The notes under the pieces: generated by a model | Database searches by the model: none | What the model was told of the DNA's origin: nothing | Seen by the model: only the letters and a program-made list of their open reading frames with translations | Shown: piece by piece, positions 20,525 through 32,256 of the stretch | How positions within the stretch are numbered: the stretch's first letter is position 1 | Layout of the letters: each line of letters starts with the position of its first letter | Position numbers and translations under genes: made by a program | From: Haematococcus lacustris | Taxonomy: Eukaryota > Chlorophyta > Chlorophyceae > Chlamydomonadales > Haematococcaceae | Reading direction: 5' to 3' | Length of the DNA stretch: 64,000 nt | Assembly (NCBI GenBank): GCA_030144725.1 | Contig: JASKMD010000015.1 | Location: 9,828,013-9,892,012, forward strand

Positions 20525-22085
20525 ATGGTTTCCGACCGACGTCGGTACAGCAACATGACAGACAATCCAGGCAATGGCGGGCCACCAGCCGGAGCCGACC
20601 CACCTGCTAATACTCCTTCAGAGCCCGACATGCTAGATAAGCTCCTGGAGGCTGCTCGGACTAATCCGCAGCTGCGTGCGAAGTTCAACGCCGTGGTTGA
20701 GACTTTCTCAGGTGGCTCTAAAGCCCCTGATGACCATCCTAATGACGATAACCCAGAGGATACCCCTGGTGGCAATATGGAAGAAGGCGAGATGGACGAG
20801 CAACGTCCTCGCTACAACGGAGGGGACGAAGACTACATCCTCGAGCTGGAGGCGCAGCAGCTGCAGATTCAGGCCGAGAATGAAGCTCTCCGCCAAGCGC
20901 TGTCTACCATTACCTCTCAGGTAAAGTCTCGACCTCCTTCCACCTCGCAGGGTAGATCCAGCAGGCAGGGCAGGTGCCCCTGCGTCGACTGGACAGCCTG
21001 GTGCAGGTGCGGCAGGGCCAGATCGAGGCGCCCCTATGGGTCCTTCTCCTCTTACCCTGCCGTTTCCCTTGTCCTTGGGTTCCAGGTCTATACCTGGCCC
21101 AGATAAGTGGACTGATGCGTGCAGCAACACTCATCGCAGAGCCTTAGCGTTCTGCGACGACCTTGAGCGTCACTGTGAACGCTACCGCCTTGATGTTGCA
21201 TCCACGCTGCCTGCTTTCTTGACTGGCGCAGCTCGCAACACTTGGTATCCATCCATCAAGGAGTCCTTTGCTGCCTTGTATGCTGATGTTCCTGACTGGC
21301 CTTACCTGCGTGCCGCCTTCTGCGAGTACACAGGAGACGACCTGCGTGACGACTGTAATGTCGCCCGGACTAAGCTGCTTGATGGTGCCATCAAGATGTC
21401 TGCAGGAATGCTCCTGGGCCAGTACATCACTGAATTCAGAAACAACCTGCTGTTTGCAGGAAATGACAGCATGTGTCAGCCTTTGCTGGCCATGGTGTTC
21501 ACCAGGGGTCTCAGCTCTGCTTTACAGCCTGCTGTTCTCAAGGACCTGGCTGCATTTAAGAACCCCACACTGTCTCAGGCTATGGAGGCTGCTAAGCAGG
21601 CTCAGCGCAATGTGGTCATGCTGTCCACCACCACACCTACTAAGGGTGCTGGTACCTCTGGTGTTCATGCTGTGCAGGCGTCAAGTGCCCTGGGAGGGGA
21701 GGCCCACCCCGGCAGGCGTGGCAATAAGCCCCCTGTTTCTGGTGGTGCTGGCAAGAGGCCCAGACATGATGAGCTGTGGTCCAAGAAACCCCTGTTGCCT
21801 GGGCAATACTGCTTCAAGTGCAACCATCCCGGCCACCTGACCAACCACCCCTGCCCCTTCCGCTACTTCACGGCTGTTGAGGCCCGGCGCAGGTCTGGGT
21901 ATCCTCACCCACCTGAGGGTGCCAAGAAGCCTGGCCAAGCCAAGTCCAAGCCTCCTTCTGAGTCTGGCGCTTCTGAGTCAGACCAGGAGCCAGAGCCCCA
22001 GCCCCCAGCCAAGGCTTCTAAGCCTAGGAACCAGGGCATGCGCCGTGGTCACCAGGACCGTGGCCGTATCCAGGCCAACCGTTAG
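20525..22085 (+). pseudogene. gag: Gypsy gag, frameshifted
   Basis: The frame from 20525 contains an acidic/coiled-coil region (EDYILELEAQQLQIQ). It shifts near 20950-20990 into the frame that runs to TAG at 22083-22085. The second part holds the capsid-like region (DKWTDA; ARNTWYPSIKE; EYTGDDLRDD) and a CCHC zinc knuckle (CFKCNHPGHLTNHPC), then a basic, Pro/Glu-rich tail. The single shift could be programmed frameshifting, decay or a sequencing indel. Confidence 0.85.
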
Positions 22086-22118
22086 GGTGTTGCCCAGCCA
22101 GCCAGCCAGGACTGTGCT

Positions 22119-25100
22119 GTGGATCAATCTGAACAACTGTTGCATGATGCTGCTGTTGTAGGAGCTGATGATGGTGTGAGTGTGCCTAAGGCCAACTCAA
22201 CAACAGTTCCTTTGCTTGCCTGCCCTGTGAATCCCCTGCCTGCCCTGTCAGCAAGACTGTGTAGTCCTGCTTTGAATGCCGTGCCATGTAAGACTGCTGC
22301 CCCTTCTGTGGCTCAGCCTCAACAGGCACATGTGCTGGGCATGGTTGGACGTGATGGCAAGGTGAGGTTCAGATTTGCTGGCACCCTAGACCGTCAGCAT
22401 GCATGCTTCTGCCTTGCTGATGGTGGCGCTGATGATTCATTCATCAGTGATTCATTTGTGTCTACACACAAATTGAGACTCTATGAGTACCCTGTGGCAC
22501 TTCGTTATGAGGTTGCTAATAATCAGTCAGTGTACTGTACACAGTATGTGAAAGTGCACTTGTCCATCCAACAGTTTAGCTGCTTCTGCACCTTGACTGT
22601 GATGCCAGAACTGGTGCATGAATATGACATCCTGCTTGGTGCTGACTGGCTGACTGTGCAGGGGGCCTTGCTTGACTATGTCGACAAGTCCCTCACCCTG
22701 CGTACCCCTAAGGGCCAGCCTACCTTACTACCTTCAGCGGTAAGCAAGAAGGGGTCAGTTAACTGTACAGTTGAGTCTCTACAAACTGTAAAACCTGTAA
22801 AAGAAGCCTTATGCTATTCCTTCTGGATTCCTGAGTGCCTGGCCCAGAGGTGGTATCTACCCCTCTGTCTGCCAAAACGGCTGCTAAGTGGCTCAAAGAA
22901 GGAGGCACAGGTGTGGTTGCATTGGTCTCTTATGAGAACCTGCAAGACCCACCTGGTGTTCCCCCTGAGCAGGCTGCACAGTTAAAGAGCCTCCTTATGG
23001 AGTTCTCTGATGTGTTTGAGCCTATCACTGGGTTGCCTCCTGCACGTGATGTAGGGCATTCTATACCCCTGCAGGATGGTGCTAAACCTCCTGCCAGGCC
23101 CAGTTATAGGATGAGCCAGCCAGAACAGGAAGAAGTTAAGAAACAGGTTACTGACATGTTGTCCAAAGGGCTGATAGAGCCTAGCTCCTCCCCATTTGCA
23201 GCACCAGTTCTTTTTGTAAAGAAGAAAGTCCGGTGAGCTACGCATGTGCGTAGACTACCGCCAGCTTAACAAGCTCACTATACGTGATCAGTACCCTCTA
23301 CCCAGAATTGATGATTTATTTGATAAATTGTCAGGTATGACTGTATTTTCCTCCCTGGATCTCCAGGCTGGCTATCATCAAATCAGAATACCTGATGAGG
23401 ATATTCCTAAAACTGCGTTTAGGACGCCCATGGGACACTATCAGTATAAAGTGTTATGCTTTGGTTTAACCAATGCTCCCGCTACATTTCAACGGGCAAT
23501 GAACCAGGCATTTGCCACGGTGATTGACCGGTGTGCTCTGGTATATCTTGATGACATTTTAATCATGTCCAAGTCTATCCAGGAGCACCTGTCACACCTT
23601 CGTGAAATATTCAGTTTGCTAAGAAACATAAATATTTTGCTAAACTATCCAAATGTGAATTCATGAAAGAGTCTTTACCTTTCCTGGGGCACATCATCTC
23701 TAAAGATGGTGTAGCTGTAGACCCCAGCAAGGTGGCTGCAATCAAAGACTGGCCTGTTCCTACGAACCTGACAGCTCTGCAGTCATTCCTTGGCATGGCT
23801 AATTATGTACGTAAATTTGTGCGTAATTTTAGTTCCATTGCTGTTCCACTTACATTTGACTGGCCCTGAAGGCAAGACATTTAACTGGGCACAATGGCCT
23901 AAACCCCAGCTTAGATGCTTTCAACGCTCTAAAGCAGGCATATCCAGGTGCCTATGCTCCGCTTGCCTGATATAACCAAGCCCTTTGAAGTCTACTGTGA
24001 CGCCTCACTACTTAGGTGTTGGCGCAGTATTGACACAGGCTGGTTACCCCCTGGCATATTACTCACGTAAGCTGTCAAAAGCTGAAATGAATTATACCAC
24101 TGGGGAACAGGAAACTTTGGCTATTATTGCTGCGTGTACACAGTGGCGGTGCTACCTTGAAGGAGTGCCATTCACCCTGTTTACTGATCACCGCCCTCTA
24201 GAGGCCCTACCTACGCAGTCTACACTGTCCCGTAGGCAGAGCCGCTGGTTGGAGTTCTTATCCCGATTTAATTACACCATTAAATACCTACCTGGCAACA
24301 CTAATCCTGCCGATCCACTGTCACGTATTCCAGTAACTTCAGCGACGGCTAAGACTGATACTGACAAAATCCTGGTGACGACCAGGCAGCAGAAGCGGAG
24401 ATTACAGGAGGGGGAGGACGTCGGTGCGGGTACACCGTTGAGCAGCGGCAGCGGGGGCAGCGAACAGCAGCCTGCCGCTGGATCAGACCCTGACCATGAT
24501 GCTGACTCTGATGATGCTCTAAAGCCATCAGAGCCTAAGCGGTTAAGGTGGGCTGACCCGGTCTCTAATGACTGTGAGGCACAGATCCCTGAGTGTCCTG
24601 GTCACCCTTCTCAGGTCACAGATTGGCTAGTTAGTGCCTATAGCACTGACCCCGCCTTTGCTGAGCCGAATGAGGAGTGGGAAATGACCCAGGAGGGACT
24701 GTGGCGACACCTTGATAAAGGTACTATTATAGTTCCTAATGATATCCAGCTACGAGAGCATATCTTGCACGAAATGCATGATGCTAAGTATGCTGGCCAT
24801 GTGGGCATCACCAAAACCCTTGAACGTGTGCGTAGGGTGTTCTGGTGGAAAACCATGCGTGCTGACGTTAGACACTACGTGACTAACTGTGATGCATGCC
24901 AACGCAACAAAGCGTCACGCCAGGTACCTGGTGGGCTGCTAAATCCCTTGTCTATACCTGGGTATCGCTGGGAATCTGTCACCATGGATTTGGTGGTTAA
25001 GCTTCCAGTCGGTGTACATGGCTATGATTCTATCTGTGTGGTTGTGGATCGTCTATCAAAGATGGTTCACCTAATCCCATGCATTGAAGCCATGGATGCT

Positions 25101-25226
25101 AAAGAATTTGCCGAATTATATATTGACCATGTATTTAAATACCATGGCCTTTCTAAAGTGACCATCTCTGATCGTGGTGCTCCCCAGATCTTGTCTAGGT
25201 ACAAGGCTGTGCATAACCTGCCTTGA
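22119..25226 (+). pseudogene. pol: Gypsy pol (protease, RT, RNase H, integrase), frameshifted and truncated
   Basis: Segments in different frames, in order: protease-like (LADGGADDSFI; ILLGADWL) at 22119-~22830; RT from ~22835 with PVLFVKKK, a shift near 23230, then VDYRQLNKLT, SLDLQAGYHQI and the YLDD active site; a shift near 23625, then FLGHIISKDGV; a shift near 23860; RNase H (GVGAVLTQAGYPLAYYSRKL; TDHRPLEAL); the integrase zinc motif (HEMHDAKYAGH..C..C) and a DDE core with its first two Asp (MDLVVKL; ISDRG). After SDRG at ~25182 homology stops, so the third catalytic residue is lost. The protease triad reads DGG rather than the usual D-S/T-G. The element cannot make an intact Pol. Confidence 0.88.
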
Positions 25227-25455
25227 TGTTAGAATGTCTCAGTGACCTATGTCACTTGGCCTGGTCCTATGACCATGGTCCCCATGTGGCACCTTATGCA
25301 CTCGCGCCGATTAAGGCCGGAAGTCGCATACGTCATTTCTTCCCGGGAGGCATACTGCAGATAGCCCCATGAAAGGCCGACTCATCGCCGTTGTAATCAT
25401 TGAAAAACTCAAAGTTGCTGCGATGTAATAACTATTTGAAAAGTTACCTAACCCT
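25227..25455. other. Unassigned DNA between broken integrase and satellite
   Basis: Foreign sequence replaces the integrase after about 25182. No gene is seen. The abrupt end of integrase homology marks an insertion or recombination border; the matching right border could not be placed and lies somewhere before 31859. Confidence 0.4.
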
Positions 25456-26190
25456 GTACCGGGTCCTACCGACCCTGTACAGGGTCCTGGGCCACAGGGT
25501 TCTGCCGCACGGCTACAGGGTCCTACGACACACGTCTACAGGGTTCTGCCGCACGCCTACAGGGTCCTGCGACACATTCTCACAGGGTTCTGCCGCACGC
25601 CTACAGGGTCCTGCTACATTAGGCTACAGGGTTCTGCCGCACGCCTACAGGGTCCTGCCACATTAGGCTACAGGGTTCTGCCGCACGCCTACAGGGTCCT
25701 GCGACGTTTGGCTACAGGGTTCTGCCGCACGCCTACAGGGTCCTGCGACGTTTGGCTACAGGGTTCTGCCGCACGCCTACAGGTTCCTACGACATATTCT
25801 CACAGGGTTCTGCCGCACGGCTACAGGGTCATACGACACAGTTTTACAGGGTCCTGCCGCACGGCTACAGGGTTCTGCGACACATTCTCATAGGGTTGTG
25901 CCGCACGGCTACAGGGTCGTACGATACACGTCTACAGGGTTCTGCCGCACGGCTACAGGGTCTTACGACACACGTCTACAGGGTTCTGCCGCACGGCTAC
26001 AGGGTCTTACATTAAAGTTTCACAGGGTCCTGCCGCACGGCTACAGGGTTCTGCGACACATTCTCACAGGGTTCTGCCGCACGGCTACAGGGTCCTACGA
26101 CATATTCCCACAGGGTCCTGCCGCACGGCTACAGGTTCCTACGACACACGTTCACAGGGTCCTGCCACACGCCTACAGGGTCCTGCCACA
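25456..26190 (-). repeat. 44-bp satellite array A
   Basis: Tandem units built of two half-units of about 22 bp (ACAGGGTTCTGCCGCACGC and ACAGGGTC.TGCGAC...) run as the reverse complement of the array at 29858-31270. The array opens with ACCCTGTACAGGGT palindromes at 25473-25490. Its units are more diverged than those of the other array. Confidence 0.95.
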
Positions 26191-27258
26191 ACGTATGCAA
26201 CGACGCCCGAACACCTTGCAACACCACAACAAACGGCATGTATTGCTGGTGCTAAGCACATGCATTGATGGAAGGTGACAACACCACACAACAACACCAC
26301 ACAACATCACTACAACAACAACACAACGACTCATGCATTGCTCACCACCTATGCCATGTGCACAACCACAAGGACTGGCTGCACCTCATTGCTATGGGCT
26401 CATTGCTAACACCTCATCACGGGACTGCTAAGCACTTTGCCTTGCTGTCTTTGCCCCATGGCACCAAATCAGGCTGGGCTAGGCTAGGCTGGGCTAGGCT
26501 GGGGTAGGCTGGGTTAGGCTTGGCTCCAGGTTGCCCACTCCAGGTTGCCCGCTCCAGGCTGCCCGCTTCAGGCTGCCCGCTCTAGGCTGCCCGCTCCAGG
26601 CTGCCCGCTCCAGGCTGCCCGCTCCATGCTGCCCGCTCCAGGCTGCCCACTCCGGGCTGCCCGCTCCAGGCTGCCCGCTCCATGCTGCTACGCCAAGGGC
26701 TGCTGGGTGCCATTGGGTGGGGGAGAGGAGAGAAGAGGGGAGGAGGGGAGGGAGGGGAGGAGGGTAGGAGGGTAGGTAGGTGGCAGACTTGGAAGTGGTG
26801 GTGGTGGGCTTGGGCAGGGAAGGGGGAAGGGGGGGAAGGGGGGCAAGGGGCAGCAGTGTGACCATCAGACCTGCGGCAGCAAGAGGCATCCTTGCATTTA
26901 GGCTTGGCATTGGGGACCACTCATGTGCAGGGACTGGCCACTTACAGTTATGCTCCATGTCACGACGCCGGGGGAGGGTACGGGGTACGAGGAGGGTACG
27001 GTCCTTGCTGGCTCCTTGTTTGTTGCTGCTCTACCGCCATGCTTGCAATCAACCCGGCCATGCTTCACCTGCCATGCTCCAGCTGTCGACAACTGCAATC
27101 AAACATCAGCCAGCAAGCAGATGGATTAGGACATGCATGACCAGAACCGGGCAGGCTAGGCTGACACCTCCCAAGCATGTGCACTCACCGGAAGTCCTGG
27201 CTGCCGCTCCAAGCGCCTCCTACCTGCTGCTCTTGGCTGCTACTCTTGCTTTCTGCTC
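26191..27258. repeat. Low-complexity and short-period repeats
   Basis: CA/ACA-rich DNA (26200-26340) is followed by a GGCTAGGCTG-type repeat (26470-26525), then a 14-bp repeat (CTGCCCGCTCCAGG)n at 26525-26690 and purine-rich DNA to 26850. The frames that cross it reflect repeat periodicity. No gene is supported. Confidence 0.7.
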
Positions 27259-27611
27259 ATGGCTGCAGGGGAGGGGAGGGGGAGGGGAGGGGAGGGAGGG
27301 GAGGGGAGGGGTAGGGGAGGGGAGGGGAGGGGAGGGGAGGGGGAGGGGAGGGAGGAGGGGAGGGGAGGGGAGGGGAGGGGGGAGGGGAGGGGAGGGGAGG
27401 GGGGAGGGGGAGGGAGGGGAGGGGAGGGGAGGGGAGGGGAGGGGGAGGGGAGGGGAGGGGGGAGGGGGAGGGGAGGGGAGGGGGAGGGGAGGGGAGGGGA
27501 GGGGAGGGGGAGGGGAGGGGAGGGGAGGGAGGGGAGGGGAGGGGGAGGGGAGGGAGGGGAGGGGAGGGGAGGGGAGGGGGAGGGGAGGGGAGGGTGAGGG
27601 GAAGGGGAGGG
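27259..27611. repeat. (GGGGA)n-type purine tract
   Basis: About 350 bp of G4A/G5A repeats on the plus strand run into the assembly gap. The tract is strongly purine-biased and likely to adopt G-quadruplex or triplex structure, which would explain why the assembly stops here. Confidence 0.95.
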
Positions 27612-28111
27612 NNNNNNNNNNNNNNNNNNNNNNNNNNNNNNNNNNNNNNNNNNNNNNNNNNNNNNNNNNNNNNNNNNNNNNNNNNNNNNNNNNNNNNNNN
27701 NNNNNNNNNNNNNNNNNNNNNNNNNNNNNNNNNNNNNNNNNNNNNNNNNNNNNNNNNNNNNNNNNNNNNNNNNNNNNNNNNNNNNNNNNNNNNNNNNNNN
27801 NNNNNNNNNNNNNNNNNNNNNNNNNNNNNNNNNNNNNNNNNNNNNNNNNNNNNNNNNNNNNNNNNNNNNNNNNNNNNNNNNNNNNNNNNNNNNNNNNNNN
27901 NNNNNNNNNNNNNNNNNNNNNNNNNNNNNNNNNNNNNNNNNNNNNNNNNNNNNNNNNNNNNNNNNNNNNNNNNNNNNNNNNNNNNNNNNNNNNNNNNNNN
28001 NNNNNNNNNNNNNNNNNNNNNNNNNNNNNNNNNNNNNNNNNNNNNNNNNNNNNNNNNNNNNNNNNNNNNNNNNNNNNNNNNNNNNNNNNNNNNNNNNNNN
28101 NNNNNNNNNNN
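27612..28111. other. Assembly gap of exactly 500 N
   Basis: The run is exactly 500 N, so the true length may be unknown. It directly follows the purine tract; the right flank is ordinary C/T-rich DNA. Confidence 0.99.
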
Positions 28112-29540
28112 GCCTCTTGGCCTTGGCCAACCACTTGCCTTGCCCATGCCTCCTGGCTGCCACTCCTGGCTGCCGCTCCTAGCTGCTGCTCCTGGCTGCC
28201 GCTCCTGGCTGCTCCTCTTGGCTGCTCCTCTTGGTTGCGCCTCCTGGGGAGTGGTGGGTCTGGCAGGTGGTGCCACCAAGGGTGAGGGTGAGGGTGAGGA
28301 TGACAGTCACCAAGGGTGAGGGTGAGGGTGAGGATGAGGAGGAGGTGAGGAGGGGGTGGAGCGATGGTCGCACGATGAGCGCACAAGGGGGAGCCAAGGG
28401 GTTCAGCATGGCAGTTACACAGTCCTTACCTCCATGTTCCTCCAGGCCTGGGTAAGGGTGAGGGAGAGGAGGAGGAGGGGGGTGTGAGGGAAGGAGGTGA
28501 GGAGGAGGAGGTGAGGGGGAGGAGGGAGAAGAGGCATGGGAAAGAAGAGTGGAGTGGAGGGGAGGGGAGAGGGAGGGGAGGGGGCCTGTTGCTCCTTGCT
28601 GCCGCTCTGGCTGCTGAGCTGACCATCACACCTGCAGCAAACAAGGGGCGTGCTAGGATGAGGAGGAGGCCACTGATGAGGAGGAGGCCACTGATGGGGA
28701 GGGTTAGGCTGGGCACAAGGGGTCACTTATGTGCGTGGGGCTAGCCACTCACTGCTTGCTCCATGCGGTCCCTTGATCATTCCTTAGGGGGAGGGAGAGG
28801 GGGAGTGGGGGATCTGGCAGGTGGTGGTGGGCAGTGTGGTAGGGAGGAGGGAGGAGGGAAGAGGGAGGAGGGAAGAGCGAGGAGGGAGGAGGGTACGCTT
28901 TAACTCTTGTCCGCCGCCCTGGCTGCCGCTACTTGTTGCCGTTGTGGTTGCTGCTTCTGGCTGATGGAAGGTGCCACTGCGCCTTGGCACCGAACCTGCT
29001 CAAGCAACACATGGCACATGACACATGCCACGCTCCAACCTCGCGGTCGCACCTCAGAATCGCATCTATGCATCGCACCTTTGCAAGCTACCTTTGTGCC
29101 GTTCGCCCTCAACTCTGTGCTTGATCACAAATACCCTATTCCTTTCGCTGATCGCTAATGGCTGCGAGACCGAGCTGCATGCTGGCCTCTTGGCTGATGA
29201 CTGATGGCTGCGAAGGCTAGCTGGCCCGCATTTCATGGCCGGCTGTGAGGCTGCGCATTTGGGCGCTGTTGATGTCGCTGCTGCTGAGTTTGGGATGGAT
29301 GTGTCGCGTGTTGCGTGTTGCTGCATTACTGCGGGCTTTGCGAGGTCGACATGGTTTCCTCTCATGGCGCCTCGCGACCTCATGGCACACCAACGGCATG
29401 CTTGGTGGCAGCTAGCGCAGATCCCAATACCAAGCCCGTCAGTTTTCGCGCTCTTGCATGCAAAACACATGCAGAAAGCGGGGTTGGCGAAACCCTGCAC
29501 AGCGTCTTTGAATCACTTAGGAGAACCCTGCACTAGGTTA
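28112..29540. other. Purine-rich and unassigned DNA right of the gap
   Basis: GGTGAGGGTGAGG repeats (28265-28350) and GGAGGAGG tracts (28440-28590, 28780-28890) are followed by about 600 bp of mixed sequence (28900-29540) with long open frames on both strands (29066-29500 minus, 29235-29549 plus). Neither frame shows a known motif or splice partners. Confidence 0.4.
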
Positions 29541-29730
29541 GCAACTTGACTTTGCACATGCTACCTACTAGGTTGTGCTTCTATTCTGATGCCTGACAAC
29601 TCCTCATACTCAGAAATTTTAAAAAGTCACTTCAGTCAGTAAGCACCATCTCCCTTAGCCAAATTCGGGGTGAGGGCCAGGCTGATGGTGCCAGCGAGGC
29701 TGGGCGGCGGCAGATGAGCCAAGAATTTCA
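29541..29730 (+). repeat. CTACTAGGTT-family repeat, copy 2
   Basis: It shares ordered blocks (GCTACCTACTAGGTT, CTCATACTCAGA, CTCCCTTAGCC) with 18028-18260 and 31545-31800. All three copies are in the same orientation, and two of them border the satellite array at 29858-31270. Confidence 0.65.
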
Positions 29731-29857
29731 GGCTTTGGCGGCGGCAAGAGAGTCTGTGGCTCCGTCGCAGGCTGAGGGTGCAGCAGCACCCTACATGCCA
29801 AGTCTCAGGACCTCAAGGCGTGCGGCAGAGTTTGCCGAGCCAGGCCCAGCCCCTGTG

Positions 29858-31270
29858 AGCGCAGGACCCTGTAGGCGTGCGGCAGAACCCTGTAGCCAAA
29901 CGTCGCAGGACCCTGTAGGCGTGCGGCAGGACCCTGTAGCCAACGTCGCAGGACCCTGTAGGCGTGCGGCAGGACCCTGTAGCCAACCGTCGCAGGACCT
30001 GTAGGCGTGCGGCAGAACCCTGTAGCCAAACGTCGCAGGACCCTGTAGGCGTGCGGCAGAACCCTGTAGCCAAACGTCGCAGGACCCTGTAGGCGTGCGG
30101 CAGAACCCTGTAGCCTCACGTCGCAGGACCCTGTAGGCGTGCGGCAGAACCCTGTAGCCAAACGTCGCAGGACCCTGTAGGCGTGCGGCAGGACCCTGTA
30201 GCCAACCGTCGCAGGACCCTGTAGGCGTGCGGCAGAACCCTGTAGCCAAACGTCGCAGGACCCTGTAGGCGTGCGGCAGAACCCTGTAGCCAAACGTCGC
30301 AGGACCCTGTAGGCGTGCGGCAGAACCCTGTAGCCAAACGTCGCAGGACCCTGTAGGCGTGCGGCAGAACCCTGTAGCCAAACGTCGCAGGACCCTGTAG
30401 GCGTGCGGCAGAACCCTGTAGCCAAACGTCGCAGGACCCTGTAGGCGTGCGGCAGAACCCTGTAGCCAAACGTCGCAGGACCCTGTAGGCGTGCGGCAGA
30501 ACCCTGTAGCCAACCGTCGCAGGACCCTGTAGGCGTGCGGCAGAACCCTGTAGCCAAACGTCGCAGGACCCTGTAGGCGTGCGGCAGGACCCTGTAGCCA
30601 AACGTCGCAGGACCCTGTAGGCGTGCGGCAGAACCCTGTAGCCAAACGTCGCAGGACCCTGTAGGCGTGCGGCAGAACCCTGTAGCCAAACGTCGCAGGA
30701 CCCTGTAGGCGTGCGGCAGAACCCTGTAGCCAAACGTCGCAGGACCCTGTAGGCGTGCGGCAGGACCCTGTAGCCAATCGTCGCAGGACCCTGTAGGCGT
30801 GCGGCAGGACCCTGTAGACTAACGTCGCAGGACCCTGTGTGCCAGAACCCTGTGGGTGTGCAGCAGGACACAGTAGGCCAGGACCCTGTGGTGCCAGGAC
30901 CCTGTGATGTGGTGCCCGGACCCTGTGGTGTGGTGCCAGGACCCTGTGTGCCAGGACCCTGTGGTGTGGTGCCAGGACCCTGTGGTGTCTGGACCCTGTG
31001 GTGTGGTGCTAGGACCCTGTAGGCCAGGACCCTGTGGTGTGGTGCCAGAACCCTGTAGGCCAAGACCTGGTGGTATGGTGCCCGGACCCTGTGGTGTGGT
31101 GCCAGAACCCTGTAGGCCAGGACCCTGTGGTGAGGTGCCAGGACCCTGTGGTGTGGTGCCAGGACCCTGTGGTGTGGTGCCAGGACCCTGTAAGCCAGGA
31201 CCCTGTGGTGTGGTGCCAGGACCCTGTGAGCCACAACCCTGTGGTGTGGTACCTGGACCCTGTGGAGAAA
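29858..31270 (+). repeat. 44-bp satellite array B
   Basis: About 22 near-perfect copies of a 44-bp unit (CAGGACCCTGTAGGCGTGCG + GCAGAACCCTGTAGCCAAAC + GTCG) run to about 30835, then a variant with ACCCTGTGGTGTGGTGCC units to 31270. The unit is a doubled half-unit of about 22 bp centred on ACCCTGTAG. On the minus strand all three frames stay open for hundreds of codons; this is a repeat effect, not a gene. Confidence 0.97.
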
Positions 31271-31274
31271 GACA

Positions 31275-31515
31275 CACATCGTAGGACCCTGTACAGGGTC
31301 CTGGCACACATGGTCGAAAGCATCCAAACGGGGTCAACATGACCAACCACCGGCTATGTAGGAATCCTAACTGGGTTCTATCACATAGGGATGCAAAGAA
31401 TGATTATAATATCAACACTCATAGGGTACACAGGACCCTGTACAGGGTCAGCAGGACCCTGTACAGGGTCCTACGACCATGATGTCGCTAGGACCCTGTA
31501 CAGGGTCCTAGGACA
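31275..31515. repeat. GGACCCTGTACAGGGTCC palindromes closing array B
   Basis: The 18-bp perfect palindrome or a close variant occurs at about 31283, 31430, 31455 and 31491. It is two satellite half-unit cores fused head to head. The same palindrome opens array A at 25473. Confidence 0.85.
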
Positions 31516-31544
31516 CGGGCCATAGCTCATCACTGGCTGAGACT

Positions 31545-31800
31545 TTTTGCATGCCACCTACTAGGTTGGGCAGCTGTAACCACCCTCCACAACCTCTCAT
31601 ACTCACATTTCATGAAAAGTGACTTTGGTCACACGGTGCCAACTCCCTTAGCCAAAATCAGGGTCTCAGCCCCACACCTGGCCCAGCAACTCGACACCGA
31701 GTGAGAATTACACTTTGGCCCAAGAGAGTCTTGTCATCCCTAGGTCACAGCAGCCCACATACCAAGTTTCAGACCTCAACTCTCAGGTTTTTCAAGCCAG
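31545..31800 (+). repeat. CTACTAGGTT-family repeat, copy 3
   Basis: It shares CCTACTAGGTTG, CTCATACTCA, AAAAGTGACTTTGGTCA and AACTCCCTTAGCC with the copies at 18028-18260 and 29541-29730. It lies just left of the second LTR element. Confidence 0.65.
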
Positions 31801-32256
31801 CCAGGCCTTAATTTGCACGAGTGTGGTGATGCATGTGTTTCTGTGGGTGGCTGGTACCCTTATTGTAACAGTCCAGACACTTAGCTAGGATGAATGCGAT
31901 GTTTATTTCATTCCCCATGCAAGTTTTAGTGTGACTTTGCTTTTAAGCTGAGATCGTTCTGGATTCGTGGAGGAAAGATGTAAGCAAACACTGCGCTTCT
32001 GCTCCAGCGTCCCCGCTACCTAACAAGTCTCTGATTCAACTAGGCTCGCCACTACCAAGAGTACGTGTGTAGCCAGCGTCTCTTTTCGCAGCCACAACAC
32101 CTTGTAGCTGCTTTCTAAGTCTGTAGCTGCTTTAGCCGCATAAGCGACAGCTAATCAGCCCAGCCAGTTCAAAAACCCTAAAGTTGCAGCCATGCATACT
32201 GGGTTCCTGGCTGTACTATAACACTTGGTTTCCCCGTATTCGATCATCCCTGTGCA

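Noticed and set aside
26780..28386. Long frames (241-501 codons) spanning the N gap
   Set aside because: They consist of purine-tract codons plus about 167 codons of N; no real sequence supports them.
29858..30835. CRISPR-like look of regularly spaced direct repeats
   Set aside because: There are no unique spacers: both half-units repeat throughout. The context is a eukaryotic genome without cas genes.
29791..31346. Long minus-strand frames (up to about 400 codons) across the 44-bp satellite
   Set aside because: All three minus frames are open because the unit lacks stops and 44 is not a multiple of three; the peptides are the same repeat read in rotating frames.
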